Shown: positions 12,319 to 23,604 of the stretch, piece by piece
Numbering within the stretch: position 1 is the stretch's first letter
How the letters are laid out: each line of letters opens with the position of its first letter
NCBI RefSeq assembly: GCF_001640025.1
Contig: NC_031672.1
Span: forward strand, 4,030,001 to 4,094,000
Source: Sugiyamaella lignohabitans
Lineage: Eukaryota > Ascomycota > Dipodascomycetes > Dipodascales > Trichomonascaceae
Direction of reading: 5' to 3'
Length of the DNA stretch: 64,000 bases
Made by a program: the position numbers and the translations under genes
Notes under the pieces: generated by a model
Database searches by the model: none
What the model saw: only the letters and a program-made list of their open reading frames with translations
Told to the model about the DNA's origin: nothing

Positions 12319-13573
12319 GGCGACTTTCCCCTATACCACTAATGATGAAGTACTAGAAACTGAATCATCAACATGGCTTGGTTTGAGTCTGGAGCTAATG
12401 ATTAGCGCGATGAGGGGTGAGCATTCTGTCAGCCGTACTCTATATCGTTCCTAAATTGTGGAGGATCTTCGCAAATAAATGTCTAAAATGCAGAATTTAT
12501 AGATAGTCTATTTATATATGCTGAATTGGAGTGGTTCCTTGACACTATAGTTAGATGCGCACACATCTCCGGGGCCTATTCATCTGCTTAATTATAGCCT
12601 CGTAGAATCCTTTGAAGCTATTAGGCACCCATAAACCAGGTACCGCTATTAGGTATTTGTATATGGACAATCGAGGCAGTGGGTTATCGAGATTTCAGAA
12701 CTAAAAGAATTCCAAATAAAGAGCAACTATTTGGCACTAATTCTTAATTTAGGGGTACATCTTTATATCTCGAGGAGCAATTAAAGACAGTCAGTCATTA
12801 TTTCGAGCATAAAATGGCCCATCTACCTTTGTGCACACATCGTCGGATACCTGTCCTAAATCTAAGGACCAATGGCAAAAGTTACTCAAGAATTATTTTG
12901 ATTTACGGGTTTAAAACGAGAATACTGATAACAATCATATAACAGGTCTGCGAATGCAGCTTTCCTTCTGCTTAGATGCATACTCCTGCAGGAAGCTGCA
13001 ATTATAAACAGATGTGCATATGGTCGCCATGCATATTGAGATAGAATAGCCCCTGATAAACAACAGTGGATGAGCATTCTATTGGATAAATAAGGACCCA
13101 GAGAGAAAAAAACACAAAACGTAGCAGTTCTAAATAATTTAGGTACACTAATTTGATATTTAGTTATAGAAAAATTAAGGAGAACCCTGTTTAATGAACT
13201 ATTTGTTGGTGTTCAGCACAGGGGTCATAGACGCGTAACAGACACGGTAGCCGCGCGGTATACGCCTCCTCATTCCAGACTGAAGTAGAATAGAGGGGGA
13301 AGATCTGGTACAGCATACTGTCCTATTTTTCTTAACTTTGCAAAAGACCGAGACAGGCATTCGGTTGTTTTGATTTTAGGTTGATTGACAACGGCAAAAC
13401 AAATCCTGTCTAGGGTCTAGCCGTGTTCACGATCAAAGAAAGATTGAGTCAGTTGAATGCTCAAGATTGTCTGACGGGTCTTGAGATAAGCTGTTACAAA
13501 GATAAGAACCCAGATACGTATTCAAAATCCAATACTCTTCCGATAAGCTTCGAATTTGAATGCGTATAACAAA
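12319..13573. other. Divergent intergenic region between seipin and DUF4048 genes
   Basis: About 1.25 kb of AT-rich sequence between two divergent starts. It must hold both promoters. An ACGCGT (MCB-like) hexamer lies near 13230. No further gene is supported. Confidence 0.5.
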
Positions 13574-15370
13574 ATGAGTTTGGCAGTTGAACCAAATCCT
13601 AGCTTCGAGTATCCACCCAGTTCAGAGAATGACGGACGAGTGAGCCATCGTCAAAATAAGCGTGACCGCCGACTTCAAGTATCTAGCTTGGAGAGCGAGG
13701 ATCATCCATTATCTGACAGAGACGGTGAGGATGAGAGTTATAACAGCAATGTGACCGATAAAGCTCTTGAAGTTGATAAAAATGAAAGCAATGTTTCAAA
13801 TGGTCGAATAGTATTGCAAACATCGCCTAATTATACACATAGACAGCCACAATTATCCTCTTCATCCACAATCAGTTCCACATCTTCGTCCAGCTCAGAT
13901 CTGGGTGAGGATTTGGGTGCCACCAATCATGCTACCAGTGATACCGATTTGTCATTATTGGACAGCTCTAGCTCCTCAAGAAGCTCAACTGTTGGTCCCA
14001 ATAATAATAATTTAACGGCGACACCTTCAGGAGCTGGACAAAATGAGAGTAATTGGTCGTCGAAGCAACGTCATTCTCACCGTCTTTCACTGTCCACCAT
14101 TAGCAACAGCTCGCTATCAGCCACCACTCCTCCTGGAGCAGTTAGGAAAAAGAGACTTAGTATGAATTTTGCACCATTGCCCGTAATTGCATCGAGTGGA
14201 ACAGCAGGAAATCCATCGGGTACTAGTGTAAGCTCGCACATATCACATCATACCTCACCCACCATTCAAGAGAACAGAAGGAAAACTACTTCCATGTCGA
14301 TGTCTTCGAATGCGTTGAACGCATCCGGTTCACCTAAGCTGAAAAATTCGATTTCGACTATGGGATTAGGACATGCGCCGAAACCGCAAACAAGCCCTCA
14401 AAACGAGACATTTGCCGCTTTTGGTGCAAATAAAAATGCTGGCGCTACAGCCCTCTTTGTGTCTCCTATGGACCATTATCTTAGCCAGTTAGCTGCAAAG
14501 GAACGTAAAGTCGTAGAACTTAAAGATGAAATCAAGAGAGCACAGGCTGATCTCAAAAGGGCCGAACTCGAATTGAAACTTTTCCGAGAAGGGGCAAGCC
14601 AAGCACTTGCACCACCTAGAGTTTCAGCTGACGAAGAACGACAAAGACCTTCTGGACCACCGTTGCTTGTTTCTCATAGGTTTGGTCCTTCCGGGGAACC
14701 TTTGAATACAAGTTCTCAGCCAAATATAGCATCTTCAGCATCATCGAATACTGGTAATAAGAATCAACTTCAGGATTCGAATTTAAATTCCTTAGCGCAT
14801 AATACCGGTGGTTCTAACTATAGAACACACGCACACTCCCATTCGACGTCAAGCTCAAGCTCCACTCAGTCACAATCTAATGCATCCCAACTAAAGGTTC
14901 CTCCAACTAGGCGTAATCGAGTATCTGCCATGTTTTCTCCTGACAGTACCAATCACGATGGCTTCGACTTTGATAGCTACACACCACCGGCAGCAGCTTC
15001 ATTTCAGCCATCATCTTCATCTGTATCTGAACGTGTATCATCGACTGGTAGCAATGGATCTTATGGAGCATGCCTTGATCCCGATCGATCTCCGCCAGGA
15101 AAGAGGGCCTCAGCTCAAATGCAGTCAATAGCTGATTTGGAGTGGTCGTCAAGACCACATTTCCCTCCCAAAGATGATGTTATAAATATGGGTAAACGGG
15201 TAGTTGAAGAGTTGGGTTCGCAGTTTTGGGGTCTGTTTGAAGATATAAAGAATGTTACTATTGGAGAAGAACCACGGGAATATCCGAATCAAAACGATCA
15301 GTATCAAAGGAGCTCTGTTCAACAAAATCAAACGAATGGAAGGAGGACCAACAGCTATTATATTCTATAA
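13574..15370 (+). CDS. DUF4048-like Ser/Asn-rich coiled-coil protein
   Basis: The ATG at 13574 (MSLAVEPNPSFEY) starts a 598-aa protein; the frame is open further 5' but only with non-ATG codons. Most of it is low-complexity Ser/Asn/Thr. Three islands look conserved: a basic RKKRLSMNFAPLPV motif near residue 200, a short coiled coil (YLSQLAAKERKVVELKDEIK, about 305-345), and a C-terminal FWGLFEDIKNVTIGEE. This pattern recalls fungal DUF4048 proteins, which I name from memory and with moderate certainty. No enzyme motif is visible. A scaffold or regulatory role is inference only. Confidence 0.68.
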   Translation: MSLAVEPNPSFEYPPSSENDGRVSHRQNKRDRRLQVSSLESEDHPLSDRDGEDESYNSNVTDKALEVDKNESNVSNGRIVLQTSPNYTHRQPQLSSSSTISSTSSSSSDLGEDLGATNHATSDTDLSLLDSSSSSRSSTVGPNNNNLTATPSGAGQNESNWSSKQRHSHRLSLSTISNSSLSATTPPGAVRKKRLSMNFAPLPVIASSGTAGNPSGTSVSSHISHHTSPTIQENRRKTTSMSMSSNALNASGSPKLKNSISTMGLGHAPKPQTSPQNETFAAFGANKNAGATALFVSPMDHYLSQLAAKERKVVELKDEIKRAQADLKRAELELKLFREGASQALAPPRVSADEERQRPSGPPLLVSHRFGPSGEPLNTSSQPNIASSASSNTGNKNQLQDSNLNSLAHNTGGSNYRTHAHSHSTSSSSSTQSQSNASQLKVPPTRRNRVSAMFSPDSTNHDGFDFDSYTPPAAASFQPSSSSVSERVSSTGSNGSYGACLDPDRSPPGKRASAQMQSIADLEWSSRPHFPPKDDVINMGKRVVEELGSQFWGLFEDIKNVTIGEEPREYPNQNDQYQRSSVQQNQTNGRRTNSYYIL

Positions 15371-15444
15371 TGAAAAAGGCATTGCAAGCAATTCTATATA
15401 GCATCTATTAACATCGAGAATTGTGACTATATTTATTAATGTAT

Positions 15445-16281
15445 CTAGTATTCATTAAAACCCTTGATCCAGTGTGGGATGACCCTTGGTGCACTAGCTA
15501 GAGTACCGAAGAATCCTACATGATGGTCTTGTAAAAATCCACTCTCAGTAGACCAGTGTACTGTTAAGGGTAGCCATGCAAGGTTTACAATGAACGACGT
15601 AAGAAGATTCTTCTCTCCTTGCCATTTTCTGCGGAAGATCTTGATCAGTTCAAGCTGTACATGAAGTGCCCAAAAATAACAGGAAACAATCCAAATCTTT
15701 CCCTCAGTAGGCGCTGATAAAGAAATTACTTTTTTCGATGAGAGGTATGCTAAATCTTCCAGAAGTTGATATAAAGTTCCAGCAATTGCCTGGATATATG
15801 TACAAAATTTGATCAATGGATCATCCGAACCTGGGTCTGCCAAAGTATCGACAGTCCACTCTGCCACCGACAATGTACCCCACAACCTTAAAAACATACG
15901 AAAGTCACTAATCATGCTGTACAGAGATCTAAAATTGGATGATAGTGATCGTGTGGGTGTGGCTTTTACTATTGCCGAAAGTAACAAACTTGAGTAGCCT
16001 ATGGTTGATAATGTTGGGTCCATGTGATTTGCAGCGATAGCACTTAGCTTTCGCAGAAAGGTACGCAATTTGATTAGGATAGAGTAAAGAGAACAAGCCG
16101 CTGCAGCTGATGGTGTCTTCTTTTTCGAAGGGTGGGTAGAGTCATGGTTTGGATCTGGTTCTTGAAATGCAACTTTCTTCTCAGATTTGTCGGACACACG
16201 GGAGGTATCCTTCGGATCATCTGCCTCACCAGCAGGTAGCGACACACCAGTTGCCTCCTTGATATCCTTATTATTGTTCAT
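15445..16281 (-). CDS. PEX11-family peroxisomal membrane protein (PEX11C-like)
   Basis: The ATG at 16281 (MNNNKDIKEATG) gives 278 aa; the upstream in-frame codons contain no ATG before a stop at 16348. After a charged N-terminus the protein is helical, with FRMFLRLWGTLSVAEW, an IQAIAGTLYQLLEDLAYLSSK segment, a hydrophobic WIVSCYFWALHVQLELIKIF, and a C-terminal LAWLPLTVHWSTE...GFFGTLAS block. This is the layout of the Pex11/Pex11C peroxins that bend and elongate the peroxisomal membrane during proliferation. S. cerevisiae lacks a clear Pex11C. The 3' end converges with the DUF4048 gene at 74 bp. Confidence 0.75.
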   Translation of the reverse strand: MNNNKDIKEATGVSLPAGEADDPKDTSRVSDKSEKKVAFQEPDPNHDSTHPSKKKTPSAAAACSLYSILIKLRTFLRKLSAIAANHMDPTLSTIGYSSLLLSAIVKATPTRSLSSNFRSLYSMISDFRMFLRLWGTLSVAEWTVDTLADPGSDDPLIKFCTYIQAIAGTLYQLLEDLAYLSSKKVISLSAPTEGKIWIVSCYFWALHVQLELIKIFRRKWQGEKNLLTSFIVNLAWLPLTVHWSTESGFLQDHHVGFFGTLASAPRVIPHWIKGFNEY

Positions 16282-16865
16282 TATTTCAAGATAAAAGTCG
16301 ATTTCAGTCAGGGTCAAGACATGAAGGATGAGTTTTACAAAATGAGACTACAGTTCGATCAGTATCGGCTAAATTGCGCGTTAAATGTATTCCCCGGACA
16401 TGCGGATTATCTTACCGAGGCGGATAACTTCACCGAGCACGTCACGTGCCCAGACTGACCTTATCTTGCATTATCAATTGCCAGGGGATATGAGATGTTA
16501 GCTCTAGTGGCAACAACAAACTGGAGAGAAGCTATCAAAACTATCAGGTCTTGGCCAAAATCTCAACCACCCGATGCAAGTTCATAATATTTTAAAAGAA
16601 AAAAACATAAGCCATTATTAAATACCCAAAAATAATCCGTAATATATCCTAAACAAACAAAACAAAAAAACAGCGCACAGAACGCAAATATAAAAAAAAC
16701 CTCACAATAAAAAATAAGAATATCGTACTTAATAGCAAAACCACCGAACTTAGATCTGGCATAAATGGAAACGAGAAGAAAGATTGGTGCAAAAATAGTA
16801 ATAAATAAAAACACAGAATGAGTGGGTACATCTTGCGAGAGCCGGTCATGCTAGCTCACCCATTG
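16282..16865. other. Spacer between PEX11-like and KNS1 genes
   Basis: Holds the PEX11-like promoter and the KNS1 3'UTR. CACGTG lies near 16442. 16580-16850 is strongly strand-biased, A-rich on plus and T-rich on the KNS1 sense strand; the open frames in it are explained by composition. Confidence 0.5.
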
Positions 16866-19136
16866 TTATAATCGTTGGCGGCGATTGTGTCTAGACGAAG
16901 AAGAACTGGGAGTAGCTGTAGATGCCGATGATGAAGATGATGATTTGGAGACGCCCATACCCACATAAGAGGGTTGGTACTCGTGTCTATGCTGGAGATG
17001 ACTACTACATCCGTCATCATTGATGACTTTCTGAAACCATGGGTGGTTCAGGGCTTCTAGTGCAGTAATACGGTTGTTGGCATCATAGACAAATATTTGA
17101 TGGAGAAGGTCCAAGAACGAGTTCCAGAAAGCTTTGTCACGCGAGTAATAGGGCACAGATGATTGCACTAAATGGTCAAAGGTTCTAACCGAATTAACAT
17201 ACTTCACACTCGCCTGATCAACCGAATCATTGGGGTAGTTGATAGTGTTTGTGTGCTTGTTTATGATTTCAGCACGAGTTTGTGACTTTGTGGGAATACG
17301 TTGAATCACCGCTGGGTCCAGCTTCTCACCAATTACCTTTTCCATCAAAGCGAGGTGCTCCAGGTTATCATGAGTTTGGAAGAGAGCCTCTCCAGTGCAA
17401 AGTTCGACAAGAATACATCCAATAGACCAAACATCACAAGGGAACGACCAACCAATGCCTAATATAATTTCTGGAGCCCGATAATGACGAGTGGATACTA
17501 CTGAGCTGTGGTGCTCATCATTAAAAATGGCAGAACCAAAGTCGATAAGGTTTATGGTGGTGGAACTAAGAACATTGCGTTTCTTTGATGACCGTCCTTT
17601 ACGATAAGGCATTGATCTAGATTCGCTATTGGTAAGCAGAATGTTTTCAGGCTTCAAATCAGTATGAACAAGATTCAGGCTGTGTAGAAAGGCTACACTC
17701 TTCAATAGCTGATAAGCAAATGACTGGACATGGCTTCCCGGAAACGGGATAAAGTTGTTCGCCTTCATGAAGTCGAAAATGCTGATACCTAGTAGATCAG
17801 TAACTATGCAGATATGATTGCGGTAGTCAAAGCAGTCACGGAGATGAATACACTGATGGATGTTATGTTCATCATACATTGCCAGGGTCATCAACACTCT
17901 CAATTCAATCCTACTTGCTTCCCGATACTTCTCTACAGCCCGTATGATTTTTATAGCTCGGTGAGTCTTGGTTTTCTTGTCGTACACCGAGACCACCTTG
18001 CCAAAGGTACCTTGTCCCAGCAGTTTAAGGATCTGATACCTGTTGTCCGCAAAACATGTATTCGTTTCAACAACAAAATGGCCGTCTTTATCATCACATG
18101 GATCAGGATTGTGTACACGATCAATTACCGGACGAACTTCTACATCGGTTGGCTTGACAATTTGCATAGGGGAAGGTGGAGTCAAAAGACGAGTAGGATA
18201 TGGTTGGTAAGCAACCTCGGCGCCAGTGTTAAAGGTGCCAGACATAGGAATACCGCCAGAATTGCTCGACTTGCCCGACTTTGTCGTAATGCGCTTACGT
18301 TTCTTCTTGTACGCAGTACCAGAAGAAGTAGCCTGGCTGTTGGAAGTAGTAGCCAGTAACCCATTGCTAGCAATGCTGCTGCTAGTTCGGGTAAGCGAGG
18401 ACCTTGCAGTGGCAGTTATAGGGACAACAGCTCCTGGCACACTGGATACAGCGGCGCCGGTAACATTTATCGAGCCACTGGTGATCGATTCTGTCGACTC
18501 AATCATAGAATATTCTGTACAATATGGGGAATCATCCTCATCATACTGATAGTCATAGTCATCGTCAAAAGGAACATCGTGGTATGATTCGTTGTAGTAG
18601 TGGGCTTGACTGTATCCACCCTGGAGGTGACCTTGGTTATTGCCATAAGACTGTGGATGGTCTTCAACCATACGTCCGTTTTCACTATATGTCCCGCTTG
18701 AACTGTACTTTCTTAACCGTTTTGAAGAATCTGGCAAAGCGATCGTAGGTTGCTTTCCAGCGGTCTTCATATATTTCGAGGTGTCAGTAACCGAGCTAGC
18801 GGCAGTTGTGCTGACAGTCATGGCAGTTGTAGAAGAAAATGACGAACTAGAAGTGGTAGAGGACGACGAGTCATTGTGATGATGCTGATGAGAGGCGGGA
18901 TGAGGGATTTCCTGATTGTAGTTCAACATTGGGGCACCGGAACCGATTCTATAGTTTGATCCCGACCCAGACGAAGCTACTACCTTTGGGTCTGGATGAC
19001 CCGAATCTTCGTCGTCAGAGATTACAATCACCTCAGAAGGGTAGCCATTTGCGTAAAAGGCATGCCAGTCCGGCTGGTTTCTGCCATGATTCCGGCGCAA
19101 ATATGACTGGTTTGGTTGCTGAACTGCAGTAGACAT
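16866..19136 (-). CDS. KNS1: LAMMER/CLK dual-specificity protein kinase Kns1
   Basis: A single exon of 756 aa from the ATG at 19136. The N-terminal about 340 residues are Ser/Thr-rich and disordered. The kinase domain then has the glycine loop GQGTFGKV, the ATP lysine in RAIKII (about 392), catalytic HTDLKPENIL (about 490), DFGSA and the APE equivalent RAPEIILG. The LAMMER signature is EHLALMEKVIG near 594, where the canonical motif is EHLAMMERxxG. Kns1 and its relatives phosphorylate SR-like and Pol III regulatory proteins downstream of TORC1 and nutrients. A C-terminal Ser-rich tail ends in RHNRRQRL. A 4.5 kb region without a supported gene lies upstream. Confidence 0.93.
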   Translation of the reverse strand: MSTAVQQPNQSYLRRNHGRNQPDWHAFYANGYPSEVIVISDDEDSGHPDPKVVASSGSGSNYRIGSGAPMLNYNQEIPHPASHQHHHNDSSSSTTSSSSFSSTTAMTVSTTAASSVTDTSKYMKTAGKQPTIALPDSSKRLRKYSSSGTYSENGRMVEDHPQSYGNNQGHLQGGYSQAHYYNESYHDVPFDDDYDYQYDEDDSPYCTEYSMIESTESITSGSINVTGAAVSSVPGAVVPITATARSSLTRTSSSIASNGLLATTSNSQATSSGTAYKKKRKRITTKSGKSSNSGGIPMSGTFNTGAEVAYQPYPTRLLTPPSPMQIVKPTDVEVRPVIDRVHNPDPCDDKDGHFVVETNTCFADNRYQILKLLGQGTFGKVVSVYDKKTKTHRAIKIIRAVEKYREASRIELRVLMTLAMYDEHNIHQCIHLRDCFDYRNHICIVTDLLGISIFDFMKANNFIPFPGSHVQSFAYQLLKSVAFLHSLNLVHTDLKPENILLTNSESRSMPYRKGRSSKKRNVLSSTTINLIDFGSAIFNDEHHSSVVSTRHYRAPEIILGIGWSFPCDVWSIGCILVELCTGEALFQTHDNLEHLALMEKVIGEKLDPAVIQRIPTKSQTRAEIINKHTNTINYPNDSVDQASVKYVNSVRTFDHLVQSSVPYYSRDKAFWNSFLDLLHQIFVYDANNRITALEALNHPWFQKVINDDGCSSHLQHRHEYQPSYVGMGVSKSSSSSSASTATPSSSSSRHNRRQRL

Positions 19137-20255
19137 TGTGTACAGGTAACAAGCAATGAGGAAGCTTTAGCAGAAAGCAAGTCAGCACGTTGTATTACGA
19201 CAATGTCAAGTCCAGAGACCAGCAAAAGCTAAAGCTATCGCCAGGAGAGAAAAAAGTGTGTAGTGACCAGCAGACGGCTGGCGTAGCTGAGACAGCTACT
19301 GCTCACTAGGAATACCAAAAGAGACTAAACAGTAAATGAGGCAGCCACAAATATATGGCCACACTTTATAACTAGTAGAGAAAAAGCAAGACAAATCGTT
19401 AGAAATGCCTCACGTAAAAACTCTGCCAGCTATAGATTGATGATGCCGATGGTGTGAAATAGATACCAACAGCTTAAATTAAAGTTGAAATGACCCTGAA
19501 ATACAACTCAAAATGAACACCCCAACCCGAGAGAGATTAGACAATAGTCAGATTATATCCTCAGCAGAGTTAGCAGTTGACAAGTTGCTAGTAGGACCAA
19601 TGAACTAGAATTGTTAACCGAGTTGGCAGTTATGGATTAATTCTGATACGATTGAGTTGTCAGTGATGTTATTTTTTTTAAGAAATAGGATCGATTTGTC
19701 GGAATACAGGATAGTCGGAGATATCTTGATGGATGACGAATATTATCTAATACCAACAGTTGATACAATCCAAGTGATGACAGCCAAATATACCACCTTT
19801 TCTGAAGCCAGTCAACAACTGATTCAAATGGCCGTCGCAATAGAAACGAAAACCTCGAGCTGTGCTATAGCTCGACAGAGAAACTAAGCTTGCTTGTCTC
19901 GTATTAGTTATAGTAACTTCACCGACTATGGCCCCAGCCACTACCAAGCCCTTGTGTTGTGTTTGCTGATATGATTTTTATTATTATCAGTCAAACCAAC
20001 TCAACGATTGCATATCGTACCTTTTGCTTTAGTAACCGTGGTAGATAGGGTTATCTGGACGTGGAATCTCCTTAGGTTTTCTGAGTGTATTGTCAATAGT
20101 TCAGTTGAGATTTGGTTGTTATTATAAGTGGAAAGCAGCGAAGTGCAAATTATAGTACGGGATTACGGTACTGTACGTAACGACTCGACCGACTGGCACT
20201 ACTTGGGCTAGACAAAACATATGTACTACAGGTGGGTAAGGCTTGCAAGCGGACA

Positions 20256-20358
20256 AGCAGCAGCAGCAGCAGCAGCAGCCAGCCTAATCAGCAGCAAACA
20301 GCAGCAGCAGCTGTAAGGTGTAATTAGTAGCGCAGTTGCAGGCAGCTGCAGCAGCAGC
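20256..20358. repeat. AGC/CAG trinucleotide arrays
   Basis: Eight perfect AGC units at 20256-20279 are followed by shorter runs at about 20289-20312 and 20343-20358. They lie outside any supported reading frame, upstream of KNS1. Confidence 0.85.
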
Positions 20359-22056
20359 GGGCATGGCAGGCAGGCCGCTGAGATGAATATTTCTCCTTCA
20401 AGCTGCCTGATTTCAGATGTACCTGCTGCGTGGTTGGATGACAAACCAGCTCGAACGTTAATCGAGTCAAGACCGACCGGATTACGTGTATTTTTTTTAA
20501 TGGAAATATCAAAAAAAACTGCATCTAATTTCAGGAAATCTGTTGTTAACTAGGAGACCTTCAGAAAGTTTCCAGCAAAATAACAGACTAAAATCGAAAA
20601 AATATATCAAGACTCTGAAAACTAAACCCCCGACCACAGGTCAGCCTGCCACGACCTCAGGGCAGCCCATGACTGCCCAAAGCTGCCACTAATCACACAG
20701 CCTGAGGGAGGAGGGGGCAGCCCTGGCAAATCCCCGGCGATTAACCACCCGTAATCCCCAGCAAGGGCCATAACAAAATGTAAAAGAGGGGGGTGCTATT
20801 ACTGGTTTGGTTAAAGTCCCAACTGATTGATAATTGGATTTCTAAATTAACCACACAGATGCACCACTTGGCCCCACGCACACCACGCACAACCACATAC
20901 CATTACAGATGCATTGACAGTATCAGCAGCATGCACCACGCACATTCCCCTCACACTCTTTCTCCACCATTTTCCATAGACGTGCGCTATATTACTGCTA
21001 GCTTAAAGGGAGGGTAAATCAGTATGATTACATGTACAGCGAACTACCGGGTCGCCTTGCAGCCCCGCCGACCCTGACCCTGTTAGAATTAGTAGCCCAA
21101 AAACAGCTGGCTTGCGGCCAGCAGCAACCCTGGTCGAGTGGGGTCAGCGCTCAATTTGATAGGCTTGACTTGAATCGTAAAGTTAGTGGTTGGGGCTTGC
21201 GCTGGATGCGTATTTCTGAGCCCAACCCCTGCCTGCCTCAGGCTTGGCCATGGCCAATGCTTGTCGTACTAGGGAGGGCACGGATCCTACGGGCCGCTGT
21301 TGTATGGTCTAAAGAAGCGGATGGCCGGCCGGGTGCCTCGATCCCTCGATCGGCCATACCCACCCCCGCCTAAATACCTCCATCAAAACATGGGCAGGAG
21401 GAGTTGTCCGCTGGAAAGTTAATGTTAATAGCTGAAACGGCCAGGTATCGCCCGGTCCTCTCCCTAAAACAGTTGATTATAGAAAGGTGAAACGGATTGT
21501 CAAAATAAAGTGTGACTCGAGTCACAACCAACGTAGCTGTCATTTCATTTTTAGCGCTTCTGCAATACGACCTGGTTACGATTTAGCGACAGTGGCTTTC
21601 TTGTTTGTTCTGTAGCGGTTCAAACCATGGGAAAAAAATTGAATGAACTTACTCTGGCTGGTCAGTCCCCGCCGCCCCCACTTTTCTTCCCCTCTCTCCC
21701 ATCAATCGTAGCCCCATTTGAGCCCGGGCCCTGCTCTTTCCCCTCATTTAACTAAGATTTAGTATGGTTTTTTTCACGTATACTGCCCCACCCTTCACCC
21801 GCATCACTTCCCTGCTACTTCTTGCCTTTTGCCCTTGTATCCATCGCTCATCCCTTCCTCGTAAACGCAGTTAGATCGCCAGATCTTAATTACCCCTCAT
21901 AGTGTCGTTTTAAATAAGACTGCTAACCGCCCATTTCTTATTTTAAACGCCATTCTGACGTTTACCCACTAGCCTCTAGCACTCTGTTGACTCGATTTCT
22001 CCTGCTTGAAACTCTATCTGTGTTTAGAGTTGATGGACTAATTTATTCCGGTTAAC

Positions 22057-22109
22057 CAGGGGCTCCGCCCCAGCAGCCCCCGAGGCTCCGCTCGCTGTGC
22101 TCGAGTCGT
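22057..22109 (+). repeat. GC-rich dispersed repeat, left half-copy
   Basis: CAGGGGCTCCGCCCCAG followed by CAGCCCCCGAGGCTCC and GCTCGCTGTGCTCGAGTCG matches the left arm and loop of the hairpin element at 2852. No right arm follows. Motifs with ATGCATTGAA/ATGCAATGA lie about 320-370 bp downstream (22429-22480). Confidence 0.7.
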
Positions 22110-23604
22110 ACGTTGTCGTCCGACTGGAGAGGGGTTTGGATTCTTTCAGGGAAAATCCGAACCATAGGACAGTTCAGGTTCTGATGATATTGGGTGAGAA
22201 TCAAGCGCTAGTCCGCTGCAGTGCGTTCTTATCGGTGTCGATCTTATGTACTGATAATAGCCGTCTCGTCGACATTTTCGTTGACATATTTACAGCGGAT
22301 TTACTAGCTGTATGAGCACTGAGCCCGTAGTGCTCTTCATCTCACGGCTTGGAAATTAATTTCTCGATCATTTGCAGCTGTGAATGATAAGGAAATGTCT
22401 TGTCGTTAAATAAAATGAATTTTACCCATGCATTGAAATTTCTGGGTATGCAATGATATGTTTAAACATGCAATGAGATACCAGTCACTACGGATTGAAC
22501 GAAATATTTGCAAGCTTGAACAGTCGGAGTCGGGCCTGGCTCCGGTTCCTAGAAGCAATTTTTAACATGCCTATTCAATCTTGCCTTTTGGAGGTGAGTT
22601 TTACTATAAAATAAGCTGAAAAAAAAACCTTTTGACCAGTCTGATAAGAGCGGAGAAGATCAAGATGTAGCCAATGGACTTCGTTTCTCTTGAGATGGAG
22701 AAACTGTCTGTTATATAATAAGAAAACTAGTCCAGAATTTCACAATTGCCAGCTTGAACTTGACGACAGTTCCATAGGCATACACAATCAACGGCAGTAA
22801 CTGTGCCTGGAAGAGGGTAACATTTTGCTTATGAGATACATCCATCTCTGTCGGCAAAGTAACAAATACAATACAAACTACAAAGATATATGTTATATTC
22901 TATATGTATTCAAGAATAGGCAATGGGAGAAGTGTTTATATTACAGGTTATTCTCTTCCTGGAACACTGTTACCATGTAGCTTTTACGTCATTGCGGTTT
23001 GCGGTAAGGAGGTGCGGCGCCAACGGCGTAGCACTTATGTACGGGAGACGCTTCCAGCATGATAAAGGGTCCATCACGATTGCATCAGCATACGACGGCG
23101 ATACCAGACGATTATATATTGTCTCTAGAAAAAAGCGGCGGCCAACTGTTCTTTACTTCTAGAGTCTAGAGAGTATTTTGGGCTGGTCAGGAAGTAACTC
23201 GAGTACCATTAAAATATCGAAAAGTAGACTATCAGTAAGGAGTAGCGGCTAAGAGCCAGAACGTTCCGCTGAAATTCCTAATCTTCGCCTTATACAGCCA
23301 GCCACTGAGTTGAGATCTTTTTAAGGCGCGCTATATCAGGGCTCACAAAATAACGGAATCAGCAACTGCGTGTTTGGTACAGATATTGAAAAGAATTTGA
23401 GGTATTATCGAATCAGAAAAGTAGTTAAACGACAGGGCAGTGTTTTTATCAGACCATAGAGCAGGCAGCTGCACTCAAAGTGTCTCTACAACATAAACAG
23501 CACTTTTTTTTTGTTCATTTACTGTATCTACATCTGGTCTTTTATCTGGATCTATATCATCAGTACTGATTACTGAAATTTAAAATTGCATTTAAGCTGA
23601 CAGC

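Larger units (their letters stand above)
19137..23604. other. Long divergent intergenic region KNS1 to SSH4, about 4.5 kb
   Basis: The starts of KNS1 (minus) and SSH4 (plus) flank this stretch. It contains CAG/AGC arrays (20256-20358), a GC-richer part with many CCCC/GGGG runs that include STRE-like AGGGG/CCCCT (about 20600-21900), and a half-copy of the GC repeat (22057-22109). Open frames such as 21032-21373 and 22923-23162 have no recognised homology, so I do not call them genes. A long regulatory region or noncoding transcripts are possible. Confidence 0.5.

Noticed and set aside
13556..13573. Non-ATG (TTG) start for the DUF4048-like gene
   Set aside because: An in-frame ATG follows six codons later; the same logic moved the starts of the PEX11, GSKIP, GH51, IMPase, COX20 and T5orf172 genes.
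16563..16849. Hydrophobic small ORFs on the minus strand
   Set aside because: They arise from a T-rich strand-biased KNS1 3'UTR; the residues are mostly Phe, Leu and Ile from T-rich codons.
17814..18359. 181-codon frame on the plus strand
   Set aside because: Antisense shadow of KNS1 with no homology.
20226..20444. Ala-rich minus-strand frame over the CAG array
   Set aside because: The Ala run is only the trinucleotide repeat; no conserved sequence around it.
21032..21373. 113-codon frame in a GC-richer intergenic part
   Set aside because: No recognised family, Trp/Pro/Arg-rich from GC-rich codons, and no conserved neighbour or splice signals. It could still be real.
22923..23162. 79-codon frame upstream of SSH4
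   Set aside because: No homology that I recognise; likely chance in the long promoter.
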